From: Idiomarina zobellii | Lineage (GTDB): Bacteria; Pseudomonadota; Gammaproteobacteria; Enterobacterales; Alteromonadaceae | Assembly: GCF_900100855.1 (NCBI RefSeq) | Contig: NZ_FNCB01000002.1 | Coordinates: forward strand, 186,001-250,000 | DNA length: 64,000 bases | Direction: 5' to 3' | Shown here: in pieces, positions 8,286-18,206 of the stretch | How positions within the stretch are numbered: the stretch's first letter is position 1 | Layout: each line of letters starts with the position of its first letter | Translations under genes and position numbers: made by a program | The notes under the pieces: generated by a model | What the model saw: only the letters and a program-made list of their open reading frames with translations | Databases searched by the model: none | Told to the model about the DNA's origin: nothing

Positions 8286-11200
8286 GTGACATTTTCTTTG
8301 TATACGAGGGCGTGCGCCAGCGCCGCAGTATTCTTTTTGCTTTCATTCACGAGTCAGCTAATGGCTCAACCTACGTCTACGCTGGACTTTCAACCAGAGG
8401 ACGTTAAGTTCCTGTCATCTGCCAATGGTCTACCCAGCAATTATATTCGCGACATCGAAATAGGTCCTCAAGGCTTTCTATGGCTCTCAACCGCTAAGGG
8501 TTTAGCCCGGTATGACGGTGTTGACCTAAACAATATCAATAGCCTGAACATCGATGCAGTTAACCATGCCGGTTCAGGCACCCTATTAACTATTGGCAAT
8601 TCTTTATGGACGACTACAGATCATCGTTTATGGCGTCTTCAAAAAAACGCTGAATGGACTTCAACCCTTTTTCCAAAGCATGACACAACCGCTTTCAAAG
8701 TGAACACCTTCACTGAAGGGCAGGATGGCCTGTTATTTATCGGAACCTCTGAGAGCCTGCTCACATTCAATCCGCAAACTCAGCACTTTAAAGAAAAAGC
8801 GCTTAACTATAACGGGCAACCAGTAACGAATATTCACTTTATTGAGTTTCACGGTGGCTGGTTTTGGTTGAGCAGCGGCTCCGGAGGTATCTATGTATGG
8901 GATGGTTACTCCGATAACGTTTTCTCAGTAACAAAGCGCAACCCCATATCGGACACTGTAAATGCCTCTGAAGTTAAAGCAATAACATGGTTTGAAAGCG
9001 CATTTTGGCTAGCGACCAATAGCGGGTTGAGGTTACTTAATAATGAGCTTCGCAGCGTTCAAACCCCACAACCAATTAATGAGCTAAAAGCGGTCGTTAC
9101 CGATATTGAAAGGCACGACAACCAATTATTCATAGCCACCGAACAAGGGCTCTACAGTTACAGTAACAAACAGTTAGCGCAATTAACGCAAAGCCCAGCC
9201 ACGGGGAAAATTGAGTTTTCTAATAACGGTGACCTGTTTCTGGCAACCTCGTCGAATGGGCTAGTCGAAATACCAAATTCTTATGCGCCAGCGATATTAA
9301 AACACTACACTGTCCCTAACCATTTGCCTGATAGTATCAAATCTCATTTACCAGAATCGTTAAAGAGAACGGGTAGCTATACTCAGACAAGCGAACATCA
9401 GTACTGGATACAGTCTGACTTGGGAATGGTTAATTACGACTTTATAAAAAAAGAAATTATAACTATCGCAGAGTCGCCGGTAAGCATTGAAAACGTTGCT
9501 GATATCGAAGCCTACTCTGACGATATCTTCTTGTTGACGAAAACACACCAGCTGTATAAATACAATACGGTGGAAAGCGAATGGCAACGCCTTGACTACG
9601 GCCTAAACTTAAATGATTCATTTTGGCTCACTCGTTTAGGCGAGACATTGTGGCTACATTCAGAAAACAATGCTTATGCCATTAATCCGTTTTCTGAAAT
9701 ATCTGAAAGAAAAAAAATAAACCCGGCGCTGCCGCTAAAAAACGCCTCCCTTGCCATAGATATTAAACCTTCGGGCAGCGCGGCAGAAGCTTGGTTTTCG
9801 TTACCATTTTCCAGAGTCGGTAACACACTCACCTATCGCTACAAGCTCGATAAAAATCAAACCACATGGTCTTACATTCAACATAGCGAACTGCCATTAC
9901 AACTGAACCAGCCATTTCCAGGCACCTATCAGCTTACTGCTCAGGCCTCTTTAAACGGGGAGAACTGGTACGCACAGAATGAAACAAGCTATAGCATCAC
10001 TCATTCTTTTTGGACAACTCCCTACGCAATTTTGGGGTATAGCATTGTCGCTTTACTCGCTCTTGGTATTACCATTGTCCTCTATCGTTTTAAGCTCAAG
10101 CAACTAACGAACCTCACTACGTCACTGAATGGTCAGGCAAAAGCGCTTCAGTTCAGTCGCAGCCAGTATTGGCAGTGGAACCTCTCTACAGGTGAACTAT
10201 TGAGGCAGTATATTTGGCCAGACTGCCCTGCGTTTCCGGTCGATGGTCGTCGCCTTAAGTCACCGGAAAACACTTCATCAAATATTCACCCAGGTGACGT
10301 TAACCGCTTACAAGAGGCAATAGATAACCATGTAAATGGGCAAACGGAATATTACGAGTGTTCCTATCGAATAAACAATAACGGCGCCTGGCTTTGGGTA
10401 TTGGATCAAGGCAGGATCGAGAAGCAAAACGGCGTCGATGTCATGCATGGCACGCTCAGCGACGTTAGCAGCTTAGTTAGCTCGCAAGACCGAATTGATA
10501 TGTTGGCAGCTTCTATTACCAACATTTCCGATGGCATTTGTATTTTCGACCGCTTTTTCAAGAAGGTAGAAGTAAACAAGGCTTTTGAGCGCATTTTAGG
10601 CTACCCCCGTGAGCAAGCTTTGGGAAAAAGCTTCCACCTTGATCTTTATTCTGAAGAGTTTACTAACCAAATTAAACGCACGGTCATAAAAGAAGGTACC
10701 TGGCGTGGAGAGTTAACCGACATTAAAGCTGACGGTAGTGAGTTCTTAATAGAGCTTACCCTGGATGCCGTTCATGATGACGAAGGCGCTTTGTCTTTCA
10801 TCGTCGCCAGCTTTTCTGATATTACGGAGCGCCAGCGCACCGAGAGCGAGCTAAGACGCCTTTCCAATACGGATACCTTAACCGGTCTGCCAAACCGCTC
10901 TTACTTTCAGGTGAGTCACTCAAACTTAGTGCGTAAGAAAGTCTCTCACACCCTGTTACTATTTGACTTAGACGACTTTAAAAAGGTCAACGACTCGCTG
11001 GGACATGAAGTTGGTGATGACTTGCTCTGCCTGGTTGCTGAGCGGCTTATGGATATTAGTCGGCGGCAGGACACACTGTACCGACTGGGTGGTGATGAGT
11101 TCGGCTTGCTGATTGAAGACAGCACCGACTTGCACCTTATCGGTGACTTAGCGCACAAGATAAACAGAACCATCGCTGAACCCTATTCCGTTAATAATCA

Positions 11201-12152
11201 AGATATTGTTATTGGTAGCTCTATTGGTATTGTTCTATTTCCACACGACGGCATTACCTCGCAAGAGCTCCTACAAAAGGCCGATATGGCCATGTACCAC
11301 GCCAAACAGCGCGGTGGAAACTGCTATCAATTTTTCAGTCAGTCGATGAACGAAAATGCCGTGCAACGGCTGAAACTGGAAAACCAACTGCGTGCAGCTT
11401 TGAAAAATAATGGCGTTGAAGTTTACTATCAACCAAAGATTGAGGTTCATACGGGGCACATTGCCGGTATAGAGTCGCTGGCAAGAATAAAAAGTGATGA
11501 TGGCTCTCAGATAAGTCCAGCTGACTTTATTCCTCTGGCTGAAGAAACAGGCCTGATTATTGAGCTTGGCGAACAAGTACTGCGCCAGTCATGTCAAGAT
11601 ATGAAGGTCTTTATGCAGTACCCGGGCGCGCCCAAAACCATTGCTATTAACCTGTCAGCTCGCCAATTTATGCAGTCTGGACTGGCTTTGCAGATAGAAT
11701 GTATATTGCGCCAGGAGTCATTGCCCCCACGCCACGTTGAGTTTGAAATAACCGAAGGCATGGTCATGAGTGACCCCGAGAGAGCCATTATTATGATGGA
11801 GAACCTATCCGATATGGGCGTTAAACTGGCTCTTGATGACTTCGGAACGGGTTATTCGTCACTGGCTTACCTTAAGCGCTTCCCTATGGACAGTTTAAAA
11901 ATAGACAAAGCCTTTATCGATGACATCACGACAAGCTCAAAAGACCGCAGTATGGTTGCGTCGATTATTGGTATGGCTCATAACCTGGGCTTGAAAGTCA
12001 TTGCAGAGGGGGTTGAATCTGAAGCTCAGCTTGAGCAATTAAAAAGCCTTGAATGCGAATACATCCAAGGCTTTTATTATGCGAAACCAATGCCTGCTGA
12101 TAGTTTTATTGAATTTATCAAGCAACATACAGCAGACGTGGTTGACGTTTAA
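8286..12152 (+). CDS. Membrane c-di-GMP sensor: propeller, Y_Y_Y, PAS, GGDEF and EAL domains
   Basis: 1288-residue transmembrane signalling protein that makes and/or degrades cyclic di-GMP. In order: signal peptide (1-27), periplasmic ligand-sensing propeller with LWLSTAKGLARYDG-type repeats (about 35-480), Y_Y_Y domain (about 490-570), one membrane helix (about 577-600), two PAS regions (about 630-850), GGDEF (about 860-1015) and EAL (about 1030-1275). GGDEF is intact, and an inhibitory RxxD site (RRQD) lies five residues ahead of it. The EAL signature reads ESLAR; other catalytic segments (NLSARQF, EITEG, DDFGTGYSSL, KVIAEGVE) are intact. The start is GTG at 8286; the next ATG would cut away the signal peptide. 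It converges with fadJ. Confidence 0.9.
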   Translation: MTFSLYTRACASAAVFFLLSFTSQLMAQPTSTLDFQPEDVKFLSSANGLPSNYIRDIEIGPQGFLWLSTAKGLARYDGVDLNNINSLNIDAVNHAGSGTLLTIGNSLWTTTDHRLWRLQKNAEWTSTLFPKHDTTAFKVNTFTEGQDGLLFIGTSESLLTFNPQTQHFKEKALNYNGQPVTNIHFIEFHGGWFWLSSGSGGIYVWDGYSDNVFSVTKRNPISDTVNASEVKAITWFESAFWLATNSGLRLLNNELRSVQTPQPINELKAVVTDIERHDNQLFIATEQGLYSYSNKQLAQLTQSPATGKIEFSNNGDLFLATSSNGLVEIPNSYAPAILKHYTVPNHLPDSIKSHLPESLKRTGSYTQTSEHQYWIQSDLGMVNYDFIKKEIITIAESPVSIENVADIEAYSDDIFLLTKTHQLYKYNTVESEWQRLDYGLNLNDSFWLTRLGETLWLHSENNAYAINPFSEISERKKINPALPLKNASLAIDIKPSGSAAEAWFSLPFSRVGNTLTYRYKLDKNQTTWSYIQHSELPLQLNQPFPGTYQLTAQASLNGENWYAQNETSYSITHSFWTTPYAILGYSIVALLALGITIVLYRFKLKQLTNLTTSLNGQAKALQFSRSQYWQWNLSTGELLRQYIWPDCPAFPVDGRRLKSPENTSSNIHPGDVNRLQEAIDNHVNGQTEYYECSYRINNNGAWLWVLDQGRIEKQNGVDVMHGTLSDVSSLVSSQDRIDMLAASITNISDGICIFDRFFKKVEVNKAFERILGYPREQALGKSFHLDLYSEEFTNQIKRTVIKEGTWRGELTDIKADGSEFLIELTLDAVHDDEGALSFIVASFSDITERQRTESELRRLSNTDTLTGLPNRSYFQVSHSNLVRKKVSHTLLLFDLDDFKKVNDSLGHEVGDDLLCLVAERLMDISRRQDTLYRLGGDEFGLLIEDSTDLHLIGDLAHKINRTIAEPYSVNNQDIVIGSSIGIVLFPHDGITSQELLQKADMAMYHAKQRGGNCYQFFSQSMNENAVQRLKLENQLRAALKNNGVEVYYQPKIEVHTGHIAGIESLARIKSDDGSQISPADFIPLAEETGLIIELGEQVLRQSCQDMKVFMQYPGAPKTIAINLSARQFMQSGLALQIECILRQESLPPRHVEFEITEGMVMSDPERAIIMMENLSDMGVKLALDDFGTGYSSLAYLKRFPMDSLKIDKAFIDDITTSSKDRSMVASIIGMAHNLGLKVIAEGVESEAQLEQLKSLECEYIQGFYYAKPMPADSFIEFIKQHTADVVDV

Positions 12153-12160
12153 ACGTTCAC

Positions 12161-14287
12161 TTAAGAGTAGAAACGCTCGCCGTTTTTTGCCATTTCTTTT
12201 AGCAATGGTGCTGGTGTGTAGCGCTCGCCTCTTTCTGACGCTAAAGCTTCCAGTTTAGCGACAATGCTGCCGATACCCTGGCTGTCCATATAGCGGAACG
12301 GTCCACCTAAGAATGGCGGAAAACCAATACCGAAAATAGCACCTATGTCACCGTCACGCGGGCTACGAATAATGCCTTCCTGCAAGCAGTAAACAGCTTC
12401 ATTCAACATCGGTAACAAGCAAATATCGACGATATCTTCTGCTGATTTACTCTCGTTAGGATCAACACCCAATAGCGAATAAACGGATGTATCAACCGGC
12501 TTACCTTTAACGCCTTTACCGTACTTGTAGAAACCCTTCTGGTTCTTCTTACCTTTACGGTCGTCATCAATCAGCTTTTCGAAGGCTTGCGGCGCTTCGA
12601 ATCTGTCGCCCAATTCGTTAACCAAAATTGGTGCAACTTTTGCCGCGACATCAATACCCACTTCATCTAAAAGAGTCATGGGCCCGACTGGGAAGCCGAA
12701 CTTAACTAAGGTTTTATCCAGTTTTTCAATAGGCTCACCAGCAAGCATCAGGCGCGCCGCCTCATTCATATAAGGCGCCAAAATACGGTTTACGTAAAAA
12801 CCAGCGCCGTCTTTTACCACAATAGGTGTCTTACCTTGTTTTTTCGCCAATGCCACCGTGGTCGCAATGGTTTTATCAGAGGTCCCCTCGTGGGTAATGA
12901 TTTCTGCCAGCGGCATTTTGTCGACCGGAGAGAAGTAATGCAGACCAATAACCTGTTCCGGTCGCTTTGCCTTAGCCGCAATTTGCGTGATAGGCAATGA
13001 ACTAGTGTTGGTAGCAAAAATAGTCGACTCACTTGCGTGCTCTTCAATGTCAGCCACCATTTTTTGCTTAAGATCCAAGTCTTCAAAGACCGCTTCTATA
13101 ACGACATCGGTGCGCTCAAAACCGCTATAGTCCAGCGTACCGCTTAGCATCAGCATGGTTTTCTCATACTCAGCACGGCGCATATGTTTACGCTTCACTT
13201 TCTTAATTAAGCGCTCATAGCTGTAATGCAGTGCATGGCGTACACCATCTTCAGCAATATCTTTAATACGCGCAGGTATATTCGCCTTTGCTGCCGTAAC
13301 ATAAGCAATACCGCCGCCCATCAATCCACCACCAAGAACGCCAACGCGCTTTATTGGGTCTGGTTCAACGCCATCAGCACCGGTCTCTTTCTTCATTTCA
13401 GTGGTTGCAAAGAAAATCTGGCGAAGCTGATACGACTCAGGTGTCATGGCTAACTCGCCAAAACTGCGCGCTTCTTTATCTAACCCGGCTTCGTGCCCTC
13501 GTTCAACACCTTCGCGCACCGTCTGAATAATTTTATCAATAGCCGGATAATTTCCATGCGCTTTTTTCTGCGCCTGTTCACCCGCTTTTTTGAAGATAAT
13601 ATCGCGGCCAAACTTCGTGCCTTCCAGAACCTTACTAAAACCTTTTAGAGGCGCTTTACTGGCTTTCGGCTTACGTTTCAGTGCGTGTTCAACTGCTACA
13701 TCCAGTAAAATACTTTGCGGCACAACTTCTGTCACTAAGCCCGCTTTCTTCGCTTGCTTCGCGCGCAGTTGCTTGCCGGTTAGCATCATGGTTAAGCCCT
13801 GCTGAATACCCACCAAACGTGGCAAACGCTGTGTGCCGCCACTGCCCGGAAGAAGGCCTAATTGCACTTCCGGCAGACCAAGTACCGTTTTCGAATTGTC
13901 AGTACAGACACGTACATGACACGCCATAGCCAGCTCAAGTCCACCACCAAGGCAGGCGCCATTAATGGCGGCTACAACCGGTACATCCAACTGCTCAATA
14001 CGGTCAAACATGGCTTGTCCTTTACGAGCCAGGCTTTCTGTATCTGCAGCGGTTTCGCAGTCGTTAATCATATTAATATCGGCACCGGCGATGAACGAGC
14101 CGGGTTTACCACTGATGAAAACAACGCCCTTAATTGAGTTGTCGCTTTCCAACTTGTTCAGCAACGAGCCAACCTCGTCTGCAAATGAGTCTTTTAAGGT
14201 GTTCATCGACTCACCCGGAACATCAATTGTGACAACAGCTACACCGTCGTCGCGTATATCCATCGTGAATGCTTTATCCTGACTCAT
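12161..14287 (-). CDS. fadJ: Fatty acid oxidation complex subunit alpha FadJ
   Basis: Bifunctional enoyl-CoA hydratase and 3-hydroxyacyl-CoA dehydrogenase of beta-oxidation, 708 residues. The N-terminal crotonase domain carries the catalytic pair Glu118 (GGGLELA) and Glu140 (LGLPE). The NAD-binding motif GVLGGGLMGGG lies near residue 318, followed by the dehydrogenase motif HYFSPVDKMPL. The ATG shares one base with the fadI stop codon (TAATG), so the two genes are translationally coupled. Length and pairing with FadI favour FadJ over FadB. Confidence 0.94.
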   Translation of the reverse strand: MSQDKAFTMDIRDDGVAVVTIDVPGESMNTLKDSFADEVGSLLNKLESDNSIKGVVFISGKPGSFIAGADINMINDCETAADTESLARKGQAMFDRIEQLDVPVVAAINGACLGGGLELAMACHVRVCTDNSKTVLGLPEVQLGLLPGSGGTQRLPRLVGIQQGLTMMLTGKQLRAKQAKKAGLVTEVVPQSILLDVAVEHALKRKPKASKAPLKGFSKVLEGTKFGRDIIFKKAGEQAQKKAHGNYPAIDKIIQTVREGVERGHEAGLDKEARSFGELAMTPESYQLRQIFFATTEMKKETGADGVEPDPIKRVGVLGGGLMGGGIAYVTAAKANIPARIKDIAEDGVRHALHYSYERLIKKVKRKHMRRAEYEKTMLMLSGTLDYSGFERTDVVIEAVFEDLDLKQKMVADIEEHASESTIFATNTSSLPITQIAAKAKRPEQVIGLHYFSPVDKMPLAEIITHEGTSDKTIATTVALAKKQGKTPIVVKDGAGFYVNRILAPYMNEAARLMLAGEPIEKLDKTLVKFGFPVGPMTLLDEVGIDVAAKVAPILVNELGDRFEAPQAFEKLIDDDRKGKKNQKGFYKYGKGVKGKPVDTSVYSLLGVDPNESKSAEDIVDICLLPMLNEAVYCLQEGIIRSPRDGDIGAIFGIGFPPFLGGPFRYMDSQGIGSIVAKLEALASERGERYTPAPLLKEMAKNGERFYS

Positions 14288-15597
14288 TATTCTGTCTCCA
14301 CAATCATTGCAGCACCTAAACCACCAGCGGCACAGGCTGTTGTCAGACCGACACCACCACCGCGACGATGCAATTCGTTCAGCGTTTGCGTGATCATACG
14401 CGTTCCTGTCGCTGCAAACGGATGTCCGTAGGCAATTGAGCCGCCCAGTACGTTAAACTTGTCCATATCAATATCGCCAATGGCTTTATTGCGCCCCAGC
14501 TTGTCTTTCGCAAATTTGTCGCTGGCGAACATTTTCATATTGGCTAGCGTTTGCGCCGCAAAAGCTTCGTGCATGTCAATTAAATCGAGATCATTTAACG
14601 TCATGCCTGCTCTGTCCAGAGCAACCGGCGTAGAGTAAGACGGTCCCATCAGCATATCTTCTTCGACCTGCAATGCCGCAAATGCGTAGCTGCGTAAATA
14701 GCCCAACACAGGTAGACCTAATTCTTTTGCCCGGCTTTCTGTCATCATCAATACCGCTGAAGCACCATCGGTTAACGGCGTACTATTGGCCGCTGTAACC
14801 GAACCGTGTTTGCGGTCAAACACCGGTTTCAACTTAGAGAGTTTGTCGACCTGGCTGTCACCTCGAATATTGTTGTCGCGGCTTAAGTGTTTGTTATAAG
14901 GCTCCGGATAGGCTGTCATAACTTCGCTGTCCAGCCATCCTGCTTCCCACGCTGCGTGTGCTTTTTGATGCGAGCGTACGGTCAGCTCGTCCTGGTCAGC
15001 ACGACTAATACTGTGGGTTTTAGCCATTTGCTCTGCAGTCTGCCCCATGCTCAAACCGGTTGAGTACTCAGCCACAGCTGGCGGCACTGGCAGTAAATCT
15101 TTAAACTTAAGACGTTTTAAAATCGATAAGCGCTGACCCAGTGTCTTGGCTTTATTCAGATCAACCAACGCGCGAGCTAAGCGTTTACTCACACCGATAG
15201 GCAATACCGACGAAGAATCTGCACCGCCGGCAATACCACCGCGAATATGTCCGGCAACCATTGCTTCTGCAATATTAACCGCAGACTGAAAGCTCGTTGC
15301 ACACGCACGTGACACACTGTAGGCGTCGGTGTTCACCGGTAAACTGGTTCCTAACACTATTTCGCGAGCAATATTTGGCGCCTCCGGCATTTGAACCACT
15401 TGCCCGAATACCAGCTGCTCAACCCATTCGCCTTCAATGCCGGTTTTATTCACCAGCTCCTGAACGACCATTTTGCCAAGATCAACGGCGGGCACGCCGT
15501 GAAACTCTGTTGCCTGCTTAGCAAACGGCGTTCGTAAGCCCGCAACAAAGGCGATACGCTCGCCGTTAACTGTGCGCACTTGATGTGCTTCTGACAT
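14287..15597 (-). CDS. fadI: 3-ketoacyl-CoA thiolase FadI
   Basis: Thiolase that performs the last step of beta-oxidation, cleaving 3-ketoacyl-CoA to acetyl-CoA. The chosen start at 15597 (MSEAHQV) has a GAGGAAAAG ribosome-binding site and gives 436 residues, the E. coli FadI length. An upstream in-frame ATG at 15618 lacks a binding site. Catalytic residues are visible: Cys99 in SRACATSF, the His in YGHPFAATG and the second Cys in [11 protein letters not shown] FadR-type operator lies about 30 bases upstream. First gene of the fadIJ operon. Confidence 0.95.
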   Translation of the reverse strand: MSEAHQVRTVNGERIAFVAGLRTPFAKQATEFHGVPAVDLGKMVVQELVNKTGIEGEWVEQLVFGQVVQMPEAPNIAREIVLGTSLPVNTDAYSVSRACATSFQSAVNIAEAMVAGHIRGGIAGGADSSSVLPIGVSKRLARALVDLNKAKTLGQRLSILKRLKFKDLLPVPPAVAEYSTGLSMGQTAEQMAKTHSISRADQDELTVRSHQKAHAAWEAGWLDSEVMTAYPEPYNKHLSRDNNIRGDSQVDKLSKLKPVFDRKHGSVTAANSTPLTDGASAVLMMTESRAKELGLPVLGYLRSYAFAALQVEEDMLMGPSYSTPVALDRAGMTLNDLDLIDMHEAFAAQTLANMKMFASDKFAKDKLGRNKAIGDIDMDKFNVLGGSIAYGHPFAATGTRMITQTLNELHRRGGGVGLTTACAAGGLGAAMIVETE

Positions 15598-15625
15598 AAC
15601 TTTTCCTCGCTTCATCAACCATTAC

Positions 15626-15636
15626 TGGTCTGACCA
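15626..15636 (-). promoter_or_regulatory. FadR-type operator upstream of fadI
   Basis: TGGTCTGACCA is a perfect palindrome matching the core of the gammaproteobacterial FadR site (TGGTCNGACCA). It lies 29-39 bases upstream of the fadI start, where binding would block transcription until fatty acyl-CoA releases FadR. The sequence match is direct; binding is inferred. Confidence 0.75.
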
Positions 15637-15808
15637 CAAAATATGTTACAAATTCTAGCGCTTAATAGAGCAGATTAAAACCTTCGTTTTCGGTACAGTA
15701 TGGCAATACAATTGAAAATTCGGAACAAAGACAGCATTGTTACTGTCATTGCATAACGGTACTGACAGCATAGTCACTTTTCACCGGATTCGACAGCCTG
15801 GAGTCAAG

Positions 15809-16765
15809 ATGTCATCGACAGCATTTCAACAATTACAAGACTACCTGAATCAGCAGGTTCTGGGACAACCCGACTTTACCCGTAATTTATTAATCGCGGT
15901 ATTAGCCGATGGACACTTATTGGTGGAAGGACCGCCAGGCCTTGCCAAAACTCGCGCAGTGCAGAGCTTAGCGAATGGCATTGAGGGCGATTTTCACCGT
16001 ATTCAGTTTACTCCCGACTTACTACCCGCTGACTTGACCGGTACGGATATTTACCGTCCCGAGACCGGGACTTTTGAGTTCCAACAAGGTCCTTTGTTCC
16101 ATAACTTGATTTTAGCGGATGAGATAAACCGGGCTCCGGCCAAGGTTCAGTCTGCACTACTGGAGGCTATGGCTGAACGCCAAATTACCGTGGGGCAACG
16201 CAGTTATCCGCTGTCTGACTTATTTATGGTGCTGGCAACACAAAACCCGTTAGAGCAGGAAGGCACCTATCCGCTTCCTGAGGCACAATTAGACCGCTTC
16301 TTAATGCATTTAAAGCTGGACTACCCTGACGCAGAAACCGAACAAAAAATTCTAAGACTGACCCGCGGGGAAGCGCTCAACGAGCAAATGCCGGCGCCCA
16401 AACCGCTGACACAGGCAGACTTATTCAATGCTCGTAAAGAAGTTCTGGAAGCTTACCTGGACGACGCCGTAGAGAATTATTTAGTTCAGTTAATTATCGC
16501 CACTCGCCAACCTCAGCATTATGACGCCGCCCTGGCTTCATGGATTGGCTATGGCGCCAGTCCGCGTGCCACTATTTCATTAGAGCGCTGCGCACGAGCT
16601 CAAGCTTGGTTGGCCGGTCGTGACTTTGTCACTCCGGACGACATTATGTCCATTTGCCATAACGTATTGCGCCATCGAATTATACTGAGTTATCAGGCTG
16701 AAGCTGACGGCGTCACGCACGATCAAGTTATCGATACAATACTGAAACTGGTGCCAACGCCATAA
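15809..16765 (+). CDS. MoxR-family AAA+ ATPase
   Basis: AAA+ chaperone-like ATPase of the MoxR group, usually paired with DUF58 and VWA proteins. The start at 15809 (MSSTAFQQ) has a GGAG ribosome-binding site; an upstream in-frame TTG at 15737 is less likely. The protein has 318 residues, with Walker A GPPGLAKT at 41-48, Walker B LADEIN at 102-107 and sensor-like LATQNPLEQEGTYPLPEAQLD region. It is the first gene of a six-gene overlapping operon and overlaps the next gene by one base (TAATG). Confidence 0.93.
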   Translation: MSSTAFQQLQDYLNQQVLGQPDFTRNLLIAVLADGHLLVEGPPGLAKTRAVQSLANGIEGDFHRIQFTPDLLPADLTGTDIYRPETGTFEFQQGPLFHNLILADEINRAPAKVQSALLEAMAERQITVGQRSYPLSDLFMVLATQNPLEQEGTYPLPEAQLDRFLMHLKLDYPDAETEQKILRLTRGEALNEQMPAPKPLTQADLFNARKEVLEAYLDDAVENYLVQLIIATRQPQHYDAALASWIGYGASPRATISLERCARAQAWLAGRDFVTPDDIMSICHNVLRHRIILSYQAEADGVTHDQVIDTILKLVPTP

Positions 16766-17724
16766 TGTCTCAACTGGACGTTTCACAATGGCTAAAACAA
16801 CTGCATACCGACGGCATTTCGCTGGGTATGCAGGAGCTAATGTATTATCGCAGTAAAATTGCCGCTTTTGCTAAACATAAAAAAACGCTGCCGCGAACAA
16901 CGGTGTCCGGACCTTTACTCAGTAAAGTCCGGGGACGTGGTATGGAGTTTGATGAAGTAAGGCATTATCAAGCCGGCGACGATATTCGTGCCATTGACTG
17001 GCGCGTGACAGCCAGAACCGGTAAAGCTCATACCAAGCTGTACCGGGAAGAAAAAGAGAAGCCCGTGTTCATTTGGGTCGATTTGTCATTATCTCAGCTA
17101 TTTGGCAGTGAGTTTGTATTTAAGTCGGTCCAGGCTGCGCACCTTGCCGCAGCTATTGCCTGGCAAGCGCAGCACAAAGGTGACCGTGTCGGCGGACTCA
17201 TTAGCAACGGCTGGCTTCATAACGAATTTAAACCTGCGGCGCGCCAACAAGGCGTATTACGGCTATTGCACGGTCTTGTTGACGTGAGTAAAGACAGTTT
17301 AACACGCTGGCAGAAACAGGCCTCGACACCCGCAGAGCCCATGTCTGAATCGCTGAAGCGATTACGCCAACTGGTCAAGCCCGGCAGTATTATTCATGTT
17401 ATCAGTGACTTTCATAACGTCGACAAAAGCATTATTGATGGGCTACAAGTGTTATCGAAACATAATCTGGTGCGTTGTTATGGTGTTTATGATCCAATGG
17501 AAAAAGCGCTTCCTCGGGGGCATTCCATCCAGCCTTTAGCGGTGTCTAATGGCAAGCAACAAGTGGATATCGACTTAACCAATAAACGTCAGACAGACAC
17601 GTACGCAAACGCGGCCCAGAGCCACTGGCAAGCGCTTGAAAAAAGTTTTGCAAACCGGCAGTTGCTGTTTACACCAGTTAGCAGCGCACAACCTATTGAA
17701 GTACAGTGGAGCGATATTTCATGA
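16765..17724 (+). CDS. DUF58 domain protein (MoxR-associated)
   Basis: 319-residue protein of the DUF58 family. The signature GRGMEFDEVRHYQAGDD followed by IRAIDW is at about residues 57-79. The region around FIWVDLSLSQ resembles a degenerate VWA fold. No membrane helix is obvious. The start codon overlaps the MoxR stop codon and the end overlaps the next start (ATGA), which indicates tight coupling. The family is a regular MoxR partner; its biochemical role is not established. Confidence 0.88.
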   Translation: MSQLDVSQWLKQLHTDGISLGMQELMYYRSKIAAFAKHKKTLPRTTVSGPLLSKVRGRGMEFDEVRHYQAGDDIRAIDWRVTARTGKAHTKLYREEKEKPVFIWVDLSLSQLFGSEFVFKSVQAAHLAAAIAWQAQHKGDRVGGLISNGWLHNEFKPAARQQGVLRLLHGLVDVSKDSLTRWQKQASTPAEPMSESLKRLRQLVKPGSIIHVISDFHNVDKSIIDGLQVLSKHNLVRCYGVYDPMEKALPRGHSIQPLAVSNGKQQVDIDLTNKRQTDTYANAAQSHWQALEKSFANRQLLFTPVSSAQPIEVQWSDIS

Positions 17725-18206
17725 TACAGCAGGCATCGCTCAGTCAGCTCAATGACATTGTTCCGCCGGCTGATGCCAGTTGGTGGCCACCGACCTGGTG
17801 GAGCCTTGGTAGCGTCTTATTATTCATCGCAATTATAGCGTTCATTAGTTATTGGCTGATTCAACGGCGCTTAAAGGCGCGGGCTCGTCGGGAGGCCTAC
17901 AAGCAATTAAAGGTATTAGCGCCAGCCACCACAGAGCAAGTCACCCTACTGCTTAAACAAGTGGCGCTCGCGTATTACCCACAGCAGAGGGTTTCTAACT
18001 TACACGGCCAACAATGGCTCACGTTTTTACTTTCAGGTATGAGCGAAAAGTCGCAGCAACACTTTAATGCAGAATTACAGCAATACGACATTAATAGTGA
18101 GCTATACGGACAAGCAAGTAATGCATTTTGTGAGCTATACAAAGCAGTTGGCTGCCAATGGTTGCAGTTAGACCTGAGTAAAATGCCGGGAGAGCACAAT
18201 GTTTGA
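17721..18206 (+). CDS. DUF4381 membrane protein of the Bat-type operon
   Basis: Small membrane protein, 161 residues from ATG at 17721, which overlaps the preceding stop codon as ATGA. An upstream in-frame start at 17706 lies inside the previous gene and is less likely. A Trp-rich segment (SWWPPTWWSLG) leads into a single membrane helix (about residues 25-50: VLLFIAIIAFISYWLI), followed by a soluble helical tail. This pattern matches DUF4381, usually found between DUF58 and VWA genes. Function unknown. Confidence 0.8.
   Translation: MIQQASLSQLNDIVPPADASWWPPTWWSLGSVLLFIAIIAFISYWLIQRRLKARARREAYKQLKVLAPATTEQVTLLLKQVALAYYPQQRVSNLHGQQWLTFLLSGMSEKSQQHFNAELQQYDINSELYGQASNAFCELYKAVGCQWLQLDLSKMPGEHNV

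Noticed and set aside
15598-15618. Upstream start for fadI (MMKRGKV)
   Set aside because: No ribosome-binding site precedes it, while the internal ATG at 15597 has GAGGAAAAG and matches family length.
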